The notes beneath the pieces are model-generated. The model was not told the origin of the DNA, ran no database searches, and saw nothing but the letters and a program-made list of their open reading frames with translations. DNA of 64,000 bases from Acetobacter conturbans (GTDB lineage: Bacteria; Pseudomonadota; Alphaproteobacteria; Acetobacterales; Acetobacteraceae), in NCBI RefSeq assembly GCF_011516755.1, contig NZ_WOSY01000001.1:1-64000 (forward strand). Reading direction: 5' to 3'. Each line of letters opens with the position of its first letter. The first letter of the stretch is position 1. Shown piece by piece: positions 14,703 to 25,579 of this stretch. The translations under genes were made by a program, and so were the position numbers.

Positions 14703-17687
14703 TTACTGATCAAATACAACACAGTTCCTTCCTTTTCTTTTTCCTTTATATAATGCTCTGTCCGCTCTTCCTACCAACTGCGATGCGGTGTCACCAGACA
14801 TAAAAACCGCAACTCCTATACTACATGTAACTGTAATATCGACTTCCAAACATCTCATTGGTTCACGGAGGTGCTCATGCAATTTCACAATGCGGGACAG
14901 AATATCTTCTACTGACATAAAGGAGGTAAAAATTACGATCAGCTCTTCTCCCCCGTAACGTCCGCATAACGTCCCGGAACCGGCAGACTGCCTTAACCGA
15001 TGTCCATATTGCTCCAGGACATAATCGCCTCCTTGATGTCCCAATGTATCGTTGATGGATTTAAAATGATCAATATCAATCAGGGCCACAGCAATAAGGT
15101 CACGAGGCGAGCCAGATGATATAAGAGAATCCAATTCATCCAGGGATGTTCTACGATTCAATAATCCCGTAAGACCATCTATTCGAGATTGATGAAGAAG
15201 CTGCGCTTGCATTTCCTCCATCACTCGCGTTCGGCCACGCACCGCCATATCAATTTTTTTCTGCCTCATTCCCACCATTTTTTTATAAATACACGCAAAT
15301 ACAATCATAAATGCTAGCACTGAACAAATGGCCCACCCTATTATCCTAGAACCAGAGCCCCCCAGAGCAGCAGAATGCGCAGACATAACAGCACTACTGG
15401 ATGAACGGTTATTTAATAAATCGAATGCCTGAACTTGAAATATTATTTTCTTTATATTTAAATCGTCATAGTTAGCAGTAGCATAAGAGCTTTCGTTATA
15501 ATTATTATCAATTCCAACCAATTTATACTTATAACGAACATTTCCATTATCTACGAATGTAGGTGCAACAAAATGAATGTGTAGATTTTGTTCGCCCACT
15601 TCCCAGAAGCTTGATTTTCCAAGAATATTTGATTTCCCCAGCTGTGCAGAAACTATATTAGTATGTAGATTAGGTAACGGGGACAAGAAATCCTGATTAA
15701 TAAAGTGAACAAGATTCTCCTCGGTTCCAATCCAAACCGATCCATCCTCGTCTTCACTAATAGAATTGGTAATAATACGACTGGAAGCAAGACCTGATCC
15801 AGAATCAAAATGAGCCCAGCCTTTGAATGTTAAAACATCAATTCCTTGCGAACCCGCCAACCAGATCCAACCACGCATGTCACGAAAAATGGTCGTAATC
15901 CGCCCATCTTTTGGGCTACCATCCAATACTGAAACGGTCGGTTCCCCATCATCAGGAAGAAGTATTTTCCTGATTGTTCCTTTACTTCCCAGAAGCAAAA
16001 TATCATTCGATGGAGAAATGGCCATGGAGTGCCCTTCTCCAATATCAAAATTTGATACGTCGATCCGGGGTTCAAATATTTCTTCGCCAGATTTTTGCTG
16101 GAAGAGCACATCATTCGATAAAACAAGCAAACGACCGAACTGATCAAAGCAAAATTGATTAATACGCCTTCCAGATAAGGCCATTATACGAGGAAGGTAA
16201 GGAACAGTTTTCAGAGGGTCATCTAGTCTTATTATTCCATCAAAAGTACCAATCCACATGCGACCGGCACTATCCAATAACAATGCACCAGTCGTAGGAT
16301 TCGGAGAGGGTATTTTTCTTATTTTACTAGTAGAGGGATCAATTCGAACGAGCCCCTTCCCTTTCTCAACCGCCCAAATCGCTCCATCTGCAGTTCGCAC
16401 AAGTGAAGAAAGATTATTAATGTTGACATATAAAAGTAATTTTTTTTGTTTTTGAGTTTTTTCATTCCATTCGTATTTAAAAAGACCATTTGAAGCAGCC
16501 ACCCACAGATTACCAAGATTATCGTATCTGACACTTGAGACACGCTCTGGCACAATCTCATCATTCGAGCGAAAAGTGCGCCAAAACGGGTAGCCAGCCA
16601 AACGAATAATCCCTCGCCCGGGACTATTCATCCAAACACCATTTTCCCTGTCATAAAAACCAGATGTCACTAATTGAGGTACCAACCCAGATGGCCAGGC
16701 CATCTCATCCCAATATCCAGCCGCTGAACGCGACACCAAAGACTCATTACCCGGCGTTAAGACGGACCCATCCACAGCAACAATCAGGAACAAACTATTC
16801 TGATGATTTTGAAAATATGACGGAGTAGAAAATGGAATATTTTCTACTGATACGATGCCATTGGCAGATATTCTTACAAGTTTTTTCAAACTACGAGCAA
16901 AAATGGTTCCATCATTTGCCTTGGCAAATGCCACCCAACTATCTTCAGGAACACCTTTCCTTGTATCAAATACTTCCACTCGACCGTCATCATAGCGGCA
17001 CAGCGCTGTTTCGCATGCAAACCAGATAGCCCGATTGACTGTCAATATGCCAGTCAGCCGACGATTCAAAAGAGGATTTTGCAACAAGCTTTCATTATCA
17101 GGATAAGTATCAATAAGAGGTGTAACTTCGAATGCGGTCCGGGCAGCATGATGGTGAATACGCCATAAACCACCGGCTTTTATAGGGCCATTACCATCAA
17201 GAATTAGGAAGTCAGAGCCGGAAGAAACAAGAGATATTTTTCCCTTTCCTAAAAAATCTATTTTTTTAAATTGATTTTCTCTTCTTAGCCACAATTCTTC
17301 GCCCGATGCCAGAAGCAATTCACCATCTGTATTTTCTACAATAGCTGTTATATTTAGAAATGGCGTCCCGTCCGGCTTGTCCTGTCTTATAAAATCTCCA
17401 CCTGAACTTACGAATAGACCAGTTTCTGTTCCGACATATAAGAACCCATCGGAATCCTGAGCAAATATATTAACTGCCAGGTTGGCCAAACCTCCCTGAC
17501 CATCAAATAAACGAAGTGTTTGTGCAGTAGCTGCTTGTGAAAGACATACAATAATAGAAGAAAAAAATAACAACGCGCCACAATTTAACTTAAATAACGA
17601 AATTGCATGCTTCCACAACCTCAACAAGAGGCACAAAAAATTGTTCTTCTGAAATGTAATTTTTCGACTTGATGAAAAATACAACAC
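14703..17687 (-). CDS. Propeller-sensor diguanylate cyclase
   Basis: A predicted inner-membrane protein of 994 residues that makes cyclic di-GMP. It has a hydrophobic signal segment around residues 34-55. A long periplasmic region of two-component-regulator propeller repeats follows (for example GNLWVAASNGLF, GRMWIGTFDGI, GSVWIGTEENL). Then come a Y_Y_Y-type segment (VRYKYKLVGIDNNYN), one membrane helix at about 782-801, and a cytoplasmic GGDEF domain from about 835. The active-site motif is RYGGEEL at 910-916, which is canonical. The usual RxxD inhibitory site 6-9 residues upstream is absent. It is clearly more AT-rich than its neighbours, consistent with horizontal gain. A ligand for the propeller cannot be read. 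Confidence 0.88.
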   Translation of the reverse strand: MLYFSSSRKITFQKNNFLCLLLRLWKHAISLFKLNCGALLFFSSIIVCLSQAATAQTLRLFDGQGGLANLAVNIFAQDSDGFLYVGTETGLFVSSGGDFIRQDKPDGTPFLNITAIVENTDGELLLASGEELWLRRENQFKKIDFLGKGKISLVSSGSDFLILDGNGPIKAGGLWRIHHHAARTAFEVTPLIDTYPDNESLLQNPLLNRRLTGILTVNRAIWFACETALCRYDDGRVEVFDTRKGVPEDSWVAFAKANDGTIFARSLKKLVRISANGIVSVENIPFSTPSYFQNHQNSLFLIVAVDGSVLTPGNESLVSRSAAGYWDEMAWPSGLVPQLVTSGFYDRENGVWMNSPGRGIIRLAGYPFWRTFRSNDEIVPERVSSVRYDNLGNLWVAASNGLFKYEWNEKTQKQKKLLLYVNINNLSSLVRTADGAIWAVEKGKGLVRIDPSTSKIRKIPSPNPTTGALLLDSAGRMWIGTFDGIIRLDDPLKTVPYLPRIMALSGRRINQFCFDQFGRLLVLSNDVLFQQKSGEEIFEPRIDVSNFDIGEGHSMAISPSNDILLLGSKGTIRKILLPDDGEPTVSVLDGSPKDGRITTIFRDMRGWIWLAGSQGIDVLTFKGWAHFDSGSGLASSRIITNSISEDEDGSVWIGTEENLVHFINQDFLSPLPNLHTNIVSAQLGKSNILGKSSFWEVGEQNLHIHFVAPTFVDNGNVRYKYKLVGIDNNYNESSYATANYDDLNIKKIIFQVQAFDLLNNRSSSSAVMSAHSAALGGSGSRIIGWAICSVLAFMIVFACIYKKMVGMRQKKIDMAVRGRTRVMEEMQAQLLHQSRIDGLTGLLNRRTSLDELDSLISSGSPRDLIAVALIDIDHFKSINDTLGHQGGDYVLEQYGHRLRQSAGSGTLCGRYGGEELIVIFTSFMSVEDILSRIVKLHEHLREPMRCLEVDITVTCSIGVAVFMSGDTASQLVGRADRALYKGKRKGRNCVVFDQ

Positions 17688-17792
17688 TGTTCAGTTACCG
17701 CTTTCCATAGAAGTAGCGACAACCTAAAACTAATCCCTTATCTTAATGTTAAGAATGAAATATCCAATATTTATTAATTTAAATCCTGGAAA

Positions 17793-18851
17793 TCACAATC
17801 CTTCCGCCGCAAGCTGGGCTGCTTGATCTTCCTGAATCAATGCGTCGACGATCTCGTCGAGTTCTCCGAGCATAACACGCTCAATCTTGTGAAGTGTCAG
17901 GCCAATGCGATGATCCGTGACCCGCCCTTGAGGAAAATTGTAAGTACGAATTCGTTCGGAACGGTCTCCCGTCCCTACCTGTGACTTTCGGTCGGCGGCG
18001 CGACTTTCATGCAAACTCAGGCGTTGCCGTTCATACAGGCGAGAACGCAGGATTTTCATCGCCTTGGCACGATTTTTGTGCTGACTTTTCTCTTCCTGCA
18101 TCGTCACGACCACACCAGTGGGAAGGTGCGTGATACGAACGGCGCTTTCAGTTTTATTGACGTGCTGACCACCCGCTCCTGAAGCGCGATACACATCAAT
18201 ACGAAGGTCTTTTTCATCGATCTGCAGATCGACTTCCTCCGCTTCCGGCAATACTGCGACCGTGACGGTAGAGGTATGAATACGCCCCTGATTTTCTGTG
18301 GAGGGAACACGCTGGACACGGTGCACACCTGACTCATATTTGAGCCGAGCGAAGACACCTTTTCCAGTGACCGTCGCGATCCCTTCTCGCAAGCCACCCA
18401 GTTCGCTCTCATCATACTCCATGAGTTCGAAGCGCCAGCCCCTAAGGTCCGCATAGCGCCGATAGGCGCCGAACAATTCAGCAGCAAAAAGAGCAGCCTC
18501 ATCGCCTCCTGCGGCAGGACGAATTTCCAGAATGGCGCTTCGATCATCTGCCGCATCACGTGGAAGCATGGCGAGACGCACATCTTGTCTGAGCGTTGCA
18601 ATCCGCTCTTTGAGTGCGTGTAATTCGCCCTCCGCCAGCGCCTTCATTTCAGGATCGTCCAAAAGAAGAGCTACATCCCGTTCTTCTGTCTGGGCAACGC
18701 GCAAACCGTTTATCCGGACGACCAGTGCCTCCAACTCAGCATATTCCCGTGATGCTTTGGTAAAATCATCACCTGTCACACCACTGGCGAGCAACGCTTC
18801 AAGCTCTTCGCTCCGGGCAACAATACGGTCGAGACGGTCGTCAAGACTCAC
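17793..18851 (-). CDS. prfA: Peptide chain release factor 1
   Basis: RF1 reads UAA and UAG stop codons in the ribosomal A site and triggers peptide release. The 352-residue protein has the stop-codon-reading tripeptide P-S-T at 183-185 ([10 protein letters not shown]), fitting the PxT pattern of RF1 and not the SPF of RF2. The catalytic GGQ is at 227-229 in [14 protein letters not shown]. Its start overlaps the hisS stop by four bases, so the two genes are probably translated together. An AT-rich 105-base gap separates it from the GGDEF gene start. Confidence 0.97.
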   Translation of the reverse strand: MSLDDRLDRIVARSEELEALLASGVTGDDFTKASREYAELEALVVRINGLRVAQTEERDVALLLDDPEMKALAEGELHALKERIATLRQDVRLAMLPRDAADDRSAILEIRPAAGGDEAALFAAELFGAYRRYADLRGWRFELMEYDESELGGLREGIATVTGKGVFARLKYESGVHRVQRVPSTENQGRIHTSTVTVAVLPEAEEVDLQIDEKDLRIDVYRASGAGGQHVNKTESAVRITHLPTGVVVTMQEEKSQHKNRAKAMKILRSRLYERQRLSLHESRAADRKSQVGTGDRSERIRTYNFPQGRVTDHRIGLTLHKIERVMLGELDEIVDALIQEDQAAQLAAEGL

Positions 18852-20107
18852 GCTGACGTTCCTGCTCCACCGCTCTGCAGAGCAGCCACTAGCGCCGATG
18901 TAGCCACCTCGGTCTGGCCACCGGAACTCAGGTCACGCAGTTGAGATGTGCCCTTCTCCACCTCTTCTTCGCCAATAATCACGACGTGCGAGGCGTTGCT
19001 GCGATTGGCGCGTTCCATCCGTTTCTTGAGGTTGCCGCGATACGCCATCTCGGCACGAATGCCTGCGCCACGTAGCTGATTAAGGACTCCAATGGCCACC
19101 TTCTCCGCTGCCGCGCCCATTGGAATGACAACCACAGGCCGATCCACTACCGGGGCGGCCTCAAGCAGCATCGCAAGACGTTCAATACCGCCTGCCCAGC
19201 CAATTGCCGGGGTCTGAGGACCACCCATTTCGGCGACAAGCCCATCATAGCGACCGCCAGCAAGCACTGTGCCCTGCGTGCCTAAACGGGTTGTGACGAA
19301 TTCGAAGGCTGTATGGCTGTAATAGTCCAGACCACGAACAATGCGTGGGTTTTCTGTATAGGCAACCCCGAAGAGCGTCAGTCCGTTTCGCAACTCATCC
19401 CAGAAGCGACGAGAATCATCGTTAAGGTAGGCCGAAAGGGCTGGTGCGTCGGCAACCAACTCGCGGTCTTCCGGCGCTTTGCTGTCCAGAATGCGAAGGG
19501 GATTACGCTCAAGTCGATTGAGGCTGTCTTCGGAAAGTCGATCCCGGAAAGCCGAGAAATACTCCACGAGAGCGACACGCCATGCGGCCCGGCTCTCCAC
19601 ATCTCCCAACGTGTTCAGTTCGAGAACGACATCATCCATGATCCCAAGGGCGGCAAGCACATCCCGCCCCATCGTGATTGCTTCGGCGTCCGCCAAAGGT
19701 TCACCCGGACCGATCAGTTCGGCCCCTATCTGATAGAACTGGCGATACCGTCCCTTTTGCGGGCGTTCGTAGCGGAACATCGGCCCGGCATAGAACACCT
19801 TCTGCGGCAGAGACTGGGTCAGGCCATTGGTGACCAGCGCACGGCAGACAGCCGCAGTTCCCTCGGGACGCAGCGTCAGAGAGTCTCCGCCCCGATCCGT
19901 AAACGTATACATTTCCTTGGAAACGACATCCGAGGTGTCACCCAGAGAGCGAGAGAACACTCCTGTTTCCTCGAAAATAGGGGTCGCCCATTCCTCGAAC
20001 CCATATAACGACGTGACCTGGCGCGCTGTCTCAACGACATGGGCATGCCGACGCTGGTCCTCTCCAATGAGATCGTGGGTACCGCGGACGGGCTTGATGG
20101 CGCTCAA
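18848..20107 (-). CDS. hisS: Histidyl-tRNA synthetase
   Basis: A class II aminoacyl-tRNA synthetase that charges tRNA-His. The 419 residues begin [18 protein letters not shown]. Motif 2 is visible as [17 protein letters not shown], the histidine-specific [12 protein letters not shown] lies near residue 265, and motif 3 GGGRYDGL appears here as [16 protein letters not shown]-terminal anticodon-binding domain follows ([13 protein letters not shown] onward). It heads a two-gene unit with prfA. The 180-base gap upstream to ispG holds nothing recognisable. Confidence 0.97.
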   Translation of the reverse strand: MSAIKPVRGTHDLIGEDQRRHAHVVETARQVTSLYGFEEWATPIFEETGVFSRSLGDTSDVVSKEMYTFTDRGGDSLTLRPEGTAAVCRALVTNGLTQSLPQKVFYAGPMFRYERPQKGRYRQFYQIGAELIGPGEPLADAEAITMGRDVLAALGIMDDVVLELNTLGDVESRAAWRVALVEYFSAFRDRLSEDSLNRLERNPLRILDSKAPEDRELVADAPALSAYLNDDSRRFWDELRNGLTLFGVAYTENPRIVRGLDYYSHTAFEFVTTRLGTQGTVLAGGRYDGLVAEMGGPQTPAIGWAGGIERLAMLLEAAPVVDRPVVVIPMGAAAEKVAIGVLNQLRGAGIRAEMAYRGNLKKRMERANRSNASHVVIIGEEEVEKGTSQLRDLSSGGQTEVATSALVAALQSGGAGTSA

Positions 20108-20287
20108 GAAAGAAACTCCGGAGACAAGATATGCGTTGCAACACCGGTGTCTGGAGCGAACCCAGTCAGCGGCTTAATAGGCGATGCAGAGAATGGCCTG
20201 CTCAATCAGCACGGTCTCACGGGGCCATTGGTGAGGAAGCCTACCAGTCCCTCATCAATCATGCCCCGGGAGAAGCTCTGAATACTC

Positions 20288-21448
20288 TTACTTCGCGCTG
20301 GCGAGGTCAGGCAGAGCTGGCGCGATGCCTTCAGCCTTTTCTTTGGCTTCTTCGGCCTCGATTTTTGCCACGCGCTCTTCAACCAGATCGACGATATGAT
20401 CGATCATGGAAGCCGCCTCGATCGTATGGTCCTGCTTGCCTGCGGAATAGACCATGTGACGACCCGAACCGCCTCCAGTCACGCCGAGATCGGTCATCAG
20501 TGCTTCACCCGGCCCATTCACCACACACCCGATGATGGAGAGGGTCAGCGGGGTTTTGATGTACGCGAGACGATCTTCCAGTGTCTGAACGGTCTGGATC
20601 ACGTTGAAGCCCTGACGAGCGCAGGATGGGCAGGAAATGATTTTAATGCCGCGATGGCGAAGGCCGAGCGATTTGAGAATATCCCAGCCGACCAGTACTT
20701 CCTCTTCCGGCTCGGCGGAGAGAGAGACGCGCATGGTGTCGCCCACACCGGCCCACAGCAGATTTCCAAGACCTATGGAAGACTTCACCGTGCCTGCGCG
20801 GCGGCTTCCTGCCTCGGTGATGCCGATGTGGAGCGGATGGTCACAGGCGTCCGCCAACTGCTGGTAAGCCGCCACGGCAAGAAACACATCGGACGCTTTC
20901 ACACTGATCTTGAACTCGTGGAAATCGTGATCCTCAAGGATCTTGGCATGTTCCAGCGCACTCTCGACCAGAGCGTCAGGGTTCGGCTCGCCATATTTTT
21001 CGAGCAGATGCTTTTCGAGTGATCCGGCATTCACGCCGATGCGGATGGAGCAGTTGTGATCCTTAGCCGCATTCACGACCTCACGAACACGTTCAGCGCT
21101 GCCGATATTACCCGGATTGATGCGCAGACATGCGGCACCTGCCTTGGCGGCTTCGATGGCGCGCTTGTAGTGAAAGTGGATGTCCGCAACGATCGGAACA
21201 TTCACCTCACGGACAATCTCGGCGAGGGCGGCCGTGCTTTCCTCATCAGGACAAGAGACGCGAACAATATCCACACCAGCCATTTCTGCGCGGCGGATCT
21301 GCTCGATCGTCGCCTGCGCATCGCTGGTCAGCGTATTGGTCATTGTCTGGACCGAGACCGGCGCATCGCCACCGACCGCGACCTTGCCGACGTGAATCTG
21401 GCGCGACTTGCGGCGCTCGATATACTGATAGGACCTGTAGCCACTCAT
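20288..21448 (-). CDS. ispG: 4-hydroxy-3-methylbut-2-enyl diphosphate synthase
   Basis: IspG (GcpE) performs the penultimate step of the MEP isoprenoid pathway, reductively opening the cyclodiphosphate ring with a 4Fe-4S cluster. The 386-residue protein has the N-terminal TIM-barrel signature ([15 protein letters not shown]). Cluster ligands appear as Cys273, Cys276 and Cys308 with Glu315 (SCPSCARQ and [10 protein letters not shown]). Length and ligand spacing fit the short bacterial form. It is followed by hisS-prfA on the same strand. Confidence 0.96.
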   Translation of the reverse strand: MSGYRSYQYIERRKSRQIHVGKVAVGGDAPVSVQTMTNTLTSDAQATIEQIRRAEMAGVDIVRVSCPDEESTAALAEIVREVNVPIVADIHFHYKRAIEAAKAGAACLRINPGNIGSAERVREVVNAAKDHNCSIRIGVNAGSLEKHLLEKYGEPNPDALVESALEHAKILEDHDFHEFKISVKASDVFLAVAAYQQLADACDHPLHIGITEAGSRRAGTVKSSIGLGNLLWAGVGDTMRVSLSAEPEEEVLVGWDILKSLGLRHRGIKIISCPSCARQGFNVIQTVQTLEDRLAYIKTPLTLSIIGCVVNGPGEALMTDLGVTGGGSGRHMVYSAGKQDHTIEAASMIDHIVDLVEERVAKIEAEEAKEKAEGIAPALPDLASAK

Positions 21449-21610
21449 CGTTCAATCCTTCTGTCGGGACCAAGGCCGACGCCGGGAAGAGCGTGCCTCG
21501 GGGGTGTCCTCATCGCGTATGGGGTCTTCCTGCCAAATTTGTCGGCTGAATGCCATAGCAGAGACGCTCATATCGACCTGCATACCCTGACATTCAGCAC
21601 TTTCGCAGTC

Positions 21611-22966
21611 CTACATGTGAGGGCTAGCTGCTGTGCCTCCGATGTTTTTCAGCTGACGTGCGTTGAGATCATCGGCTGAAATCTCTTTCCCCTCTGGCGC
21701 CACCGGGTCAGCACGCCTGACTTTTGGTTTGACCATTGGAGGAGGAGGCAGAGGAATCTGTGGCTCTTCATCCGGAGAGCTGACTGATTCTTTTGGCTCC
21801 CATATCGATGCCGGCGCAGTTGTCCCGGAGATCTGCGTAGTCAGAGGGGAAATGCTGCCATCACGTATAGCAGCCTCTGTGACGGCGATATTCCGCCTTA
21901 CTGCACCATTCTTTCCCAGCGGCTCCGTCATGACATCGTCAACCGAAAGCGCCACGCCTCCGGCATTCCCTACTGTCAGTGTAAAAGGTCCGCCCTCCAG
22001 CGGGAAAGCCCATGCCTCATCCGGCTCCATGATGTGATCATACACCACCTTTCCATCCGAAGTTTTCACCTGAATCCAGCTCTTTGCAGTCGCTTTGATG
22101 GCAGCGGGCTTCGGGATATTCGGACTGGACGACAGTTCCGGCACATTTTGAACGGTTGCGTTGCCAACAGCCGAGGATAGCTCCCCTGCTCCCTGCCCGC
22201 TTTGAGTGTCGTTCAGCTGCTGGGGAAATGCACCTGCTGGTGCATCATTGCCAGCAAATGCAGACTCCCCTTGCCCGCTCTGGCCTGAGCGAATGAGGGT
22301 TTGTTCCAGTTTATTGGAGGCCTGAGGCGCTATGGCAGACGGAACGGAAGGTGATGAAGGAACGACATCAGGCATGACCGAAGCGATCTGCGGCGATGGC
22401 ACGGCTTTGTTGCCCATACCGGGCATGACACTCGCAACGGATGGAACCTGCTCAAGCTGCACAGGATCATGGCCGATCGTACGATACCACCCGATGTAAG
22501 CGCCCACGATAACCAACAGCCCCACGAACACGAGAGCGCCAGCAGGAACGGTTTTTTCTGGCTGGGGAGTAAGGAACGTCAGCTCTGGTTTTTTGGAGAC
22601 GCCGCGCACTTCACGCTTGAAACGTTCCACGACTTTTTCTGCGGGGAAACCCAGAGCATCGGCATAGGTGCGCAAAAAACCTAGGGCATAGGCACCGGCT
22701 GGAATCGTATCTGCACGGTCATGCTCCAGCGCTTCCAGGTAAGGTTGTCTGATGCACAGCCACGCAGCAACATCCGGCAGCGACCAGCCAAGAGCTTCAC
22801 GGCGCAGCCGAAGGGCGTGACCCACCCCCAGTGAATGAAAATCGGGGAGCGGCGTTGACCACAGGTCAACGCTTTCGTTTGCCGGATCAGAGAGCCGAAT
22901 CGTCTCCTCTTCTCCGTCCCGCTTCACTGTGTCTTCCTCGAGTCGATTCGAGGTCTCCACGCTCAT
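21611..22966 (-). CDS. rodZ: RodZ-like helix-turn-helix membrane protein
   Basis: RodZ links cytoplasmic MreB to the cell wall elongation machinery. The 451 residues show a Cro-like HTH (about 46-115, with ALRLRREALGWSLPDVAAWL), one membrane helix at about 140-160 (AGALVFVGLLVIVGAYIGWY), a low-complexity Pro/Ser/Gln periplasmic linker and a DUF4115-like domain (SWIQVKTSDGKVVYDHIMEPDE onward). The C-terminal tail is proline-rich. The family's usual partners, mreBCD-mrdA-rodA, are 35 kb downstream. It begins directly where the oxidoreductase upstream ends (no gap). Confidence 0.88.
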   Translation of the reverse strand: MSVETSNRLEEDTVKRDGEEETIRLSDPANESVDLWSTPLPDFHSLGVGHALRLRREALGWSLPDVAAWLCIRQPYLEALEHDRADTIPAGAYALGFLRTYADALGFPAEKVVERFKREVRGVSKKPELTFLTPQPEKTVPAGALVFVGLLVIVGAYIGWYRTIGHDPVQLEQVPSVASVMPGMGNKAVPSPQIASVMPDVVPSSPSVPSAIAPQASNKLEQTLIRSGQSGQGESAFAGNDAPAGAFPQQLNDTQSGQGAGELSSAVGNATVQNVPELSSSPNIPKPAAIKATAKSWIQVKTSDGKVVYDHIMEPDEAWAFPLEGGPFTLTVGNAGGVALSVDDVMTEPLGKNGAVRRNIAVTEAAIRDGSISPLTTQISGTTAPASIWEPKESVSSPDEEPQIPLPPPPMVKPKVRRADPVAPEGKEISADDLNARQLKNIGGTAASPHM

Positions 22967-24019
22967 TCATTCTCCTCGACGGCCACTTCTGTGCGCCAGA
23001 GCGCTGACTGCCTGCGAGACAAGATCGTCAATGATCTCTTTCACGGGCTGGATGCTCTTTACCATGCCTACCGACTGGCCCGCCATGACAGATCCTGTCT
23101 CGATATCACCGTCTATCACTGCACGGCGCAACGCCCCTGCCCAGAAATGCTCGATTTCGAGTTGCGCTTCTTCTTTCGTCAGCTCACCAGCCTGAAAACG
23201 CCGCAGCGTTTCGGCCTGATGGGCGAGAAAATCCCGACTGCCTTCATTGACCAGCCCGCGCACGGGGATGACGGGAAAGCGTGGATCAAGCTGCACGGAT
23301 GTGGTCGCGTCGCGGGCTGCAGCTCGAATGAACGCTTGCTTGAAGCGTGCATGTGCGATGCTTTCCTCGCCTGCGGCAAACCGGGTCCCCAACTGGGCAC
23401 CGGAAGCTCCCTGCTCAAGAAACCCCACGATAGCATCGCCTCGGGCAATACCACCTGCAACGAACACCGGCACTTCAGTGACGTGCGGGAGAATTTCCTG
23501 CGCCAGAACGGTCAGCGATACCGGTCCCACATGACCGCCTGCTTCCGCGCCTTCAATGACCAGAGCATCCACACCCATTCGCATCAGGCGTTTTGCCAGT
23601 ACGAGGGCGGGGGCAAATGCCACGACTTTAGCGCCGCCGTCCTTCGCTGCCCGGATGGCCGCCCCAGGGGGGATTCCGCCTGCCAGAACGATATGCCCGA
23701 CGCCAGCCCTCAGGCAGACCTGCACCAACTCATCCAGAGCCGGATGCATGGTGATGAGGTTTACACCGAATGGTTTTTTCGTGAGTGCCTGTGTGGCCTC
23801 GATTTCCCTGGCGAGCAGATCAGGGCTCATCGCACCGCAGGCGATCACACCGAACCCACCAGCATTCGAAATTGCCGCGACAAGATTACGTTCACTTACC
23901 CACGACATGGCGCCGCCAAGAATGGCGTATTCCGTGCCGAGAAACGCGGTTCCCCGGGACCAGAGATGATCGAGTTCCGCCCGGGCGGTCTGCGTGTCGG
24001 CGATGGTGGCGGTTGTCAC
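22967..24019 (-). CDS. Nitronate monooxygenase / NPD-like flavoprotein
   Basis: A TIM-barrel FMN protein of 350 residues of the 2-nitropropane dioxygenase group, related to FabK. Features are GAMSWVSERNLVAAISNAGGFGVIACG near the N-terminus, KKPFGVNLI, VIEGAEAGGHVG (the conserved His next to FMN), VFVAGGIARGD and GAQLGTRFAA (phosphate binding). Members oxidise nitronates or act as enoyl reductases, and the exact substrate is not determined by sequence. It lies between lysC and rodZ on the same strand and abuts rodZ. Confidence 0.82.
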   Translation of the reverse strand: MTTATIADTQTARAELDHLWSRGTAFLGTEYAILGGAMSWVSERNLVAAISNAGGFGVIACGAMSPDLLAREIEATQALTKKPFGVNLITMHPALDELVQVCLRAGVGHIVLAGGIPPGAAIRAAKDGGAKVVAFAPALVLAKRLMRMGVDALVIEGAEAGGHVGPVSLTVLAQEILPHVTEVPVFVAGGIARGDAIVGFLEQGASGAQLGTRFAAGEESIAHARFKQAFIRAAARDATTSVQLDPRFPVIPVRGLVNEGSRDFLAHQAETLRRFQAGELTKEEAQLEIEHFWAGALRRAVIDGDIETGSVMAGQSVGMVKSIQPVKEIIDDLVSQAVSALAHRSGRRGE

Positions 24020-24055
24020 ACTAGATTCCCAGTCAATGCGTCAGGGGGCAGCTTA

Positions 24056-25309
24056 TTACGCCGCGTCAAGCCCATAGGCCGAATGAAGAGCGCGGATGGC
24101 CAGTTCCGCATATTCCGCCGAGATCAGCACCGAGACTTTGATCTCACTGGTGGAAATGACCTCGATATTGATTCCACGAGCGGACAGTGTACGGAACATT
24201 GTACTGGCCACACCGGCATGCGACCGCATACCAACTCCAACAACACTGATTTTAACGACCGCGTCGTCAGTCACGACTTCGCCATACTGAATATCAGGAC
24301 GCGCCGCCTCAATCACAGCCATGGCGCGGGCAAGATCCGTGCGGCTGGTTGTGAACGTCATATTGGTCATGCCGTCCTCGCCCGTGCTCTGAACGATCAT
24401 GTCGACATTGATGTTGTTTTCGGACAACGGGCCAAAAATAGCTGCGGCGATGCCAGGACGATCCGGAATGCGGCGCATCGAGATCTTCGCTTCATCCCGT
24501 GAGTAAGCGATACCGGTAACGAGTTCCTGTTCCACGATTTCGTCCTCATCAACTACAAGCGAACCAGGCAGGTGGCCATTTTCTGCGGGGGCTTCGTCGG
24601 AGAAGCTCGACAGCACCTGCACACGCACACGCTCTTTCATGGCAAGCTCAACGCTACGGGTCTGCAGCACTTTCGCACCGACAGATGCCAGTTCCAGCAT
24701 CTCTTCGTAGGTGATTTTGCTAAGCTTCCGCGCCTTCGGCACGATTCGCGGATCAGTTGTGTAAATACCATCGACGTCAGTGTAGATATCACACCGGTCT
24801 GCTTTCACGGCAGCCGCGAGGGCCACAGCGGAGGTATCAGAGCCACCGCGACCAAGTGTTGTAACACGGCCAGCGGCAGAAACGCCCTGAAACCCCGCGA
24901 TGACCGGCACCTGACCGGCTTTCATGCAGGAAATCAATGCATCGCCATCAATGGACTCGATCCGCGCCTTCCCGTGCGCATCATCCGTCCGAATTGGCAC
25001 TTGCCAGCCCTGAAATGACCGGGCGTTCACACCAAGTGCCTGAAGAGCAATAGCCAGAAGACCGCTGGTCACTTCCTCGCCGGTGGCAACCACGGCATCA
25101 TATTCTTTGGGATCGTAAAGCGGCGACAGACTTTCGCAAAAATCGACAAGCCTGTTTGTCTCGCCGGACATGGCAGACACAACTACGGTGACTTCAAAGC
25201 CTGCATTGACCTGTGACTGAACTCGTTTGGCGACTGAGCGAATCCGGTCGAGGTCAGCAACGGACGTGCCGCCAAACTTCATTACGACCCGTGGTGGAGT
25301 GCGCTCCAT
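24056..25309 (-). CDS. lysC: Aspartate kinase
   Basis: This enzyme phosphorylates L-aspartate, the first step toward lysine, threonine, methionine and diaminopimelate. The 417 residues open with KFGGTSVADLDRI (kinase motif, residues 11-23). They continue with FQGVSAAGRVTTLGRGGSDTSAVALA (substrate binding) and end in two ACT domains (from about 265, VTGIAYSRDEAKISMRRIPD, and VVKISVVGVGMRSHAGVAST). The ACT pair implies allosteric feedback by lysine and/or threonine. It is the only gene of the pathway here. Confidence 0.96.
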   Translation of the reverse strand: MERTPPRVVMKFGGTSVADLDRIRSVAKRVQSQVNAGFEVTVVVSAMSGETNRLVDFCESLSPLYDPKEYDAVVATGEEVTSGLLAIALQALGVNARSFQGWQVPIRTDDAHGKARIESIDGDALISCMKAGQVPVIAGFQGVSAAGRVTTLGRGGSDTSAVALAAAVKADRCDIYTDVDGIYTTDPRIVPKARKLSKITYEEMLELASVGAKVLQTRSVELAMKERVRVQVLSSFSDEAPAENGHLPGSLVVDEDEIVEQELVTGIAYSRDEAKISMRRIPDRPGIAAAIFGPLSENNINVDMIVQSTGEDGMTNMTFTTSRTDLARAMAVIEAARPDIQYGEVVTDDAVVKISVVGVGMRSHAGVASTMFRTLSARGINIEVISTSEIKVSVLISAEYAELAIRALHSAYGLDAA

Positions 25310-25579
25310 GATGTGACCTGTCTCCCTGCCCCGTCAAAACAAGGGCCTGCCTTTAAGCATGCATGAATTACGGGAAGTCCTGAACCTTCCTGCCGCTCCA
25401 TGTGCTGTGTTATGCGGTTACCCGGCGAGTGACTCTGTAATCCGACGACGAGGCTAACCGATTGTCACCGGGAACCACGCATCGATATGGCGAGCCATTG
25501 CCAAGGCATGCAAGGCGCGTCACATAACCTCGCCCTTGGCTTACGTCCAGCCGCGAACGCAGTTGAAAGGTGTCGTTTC

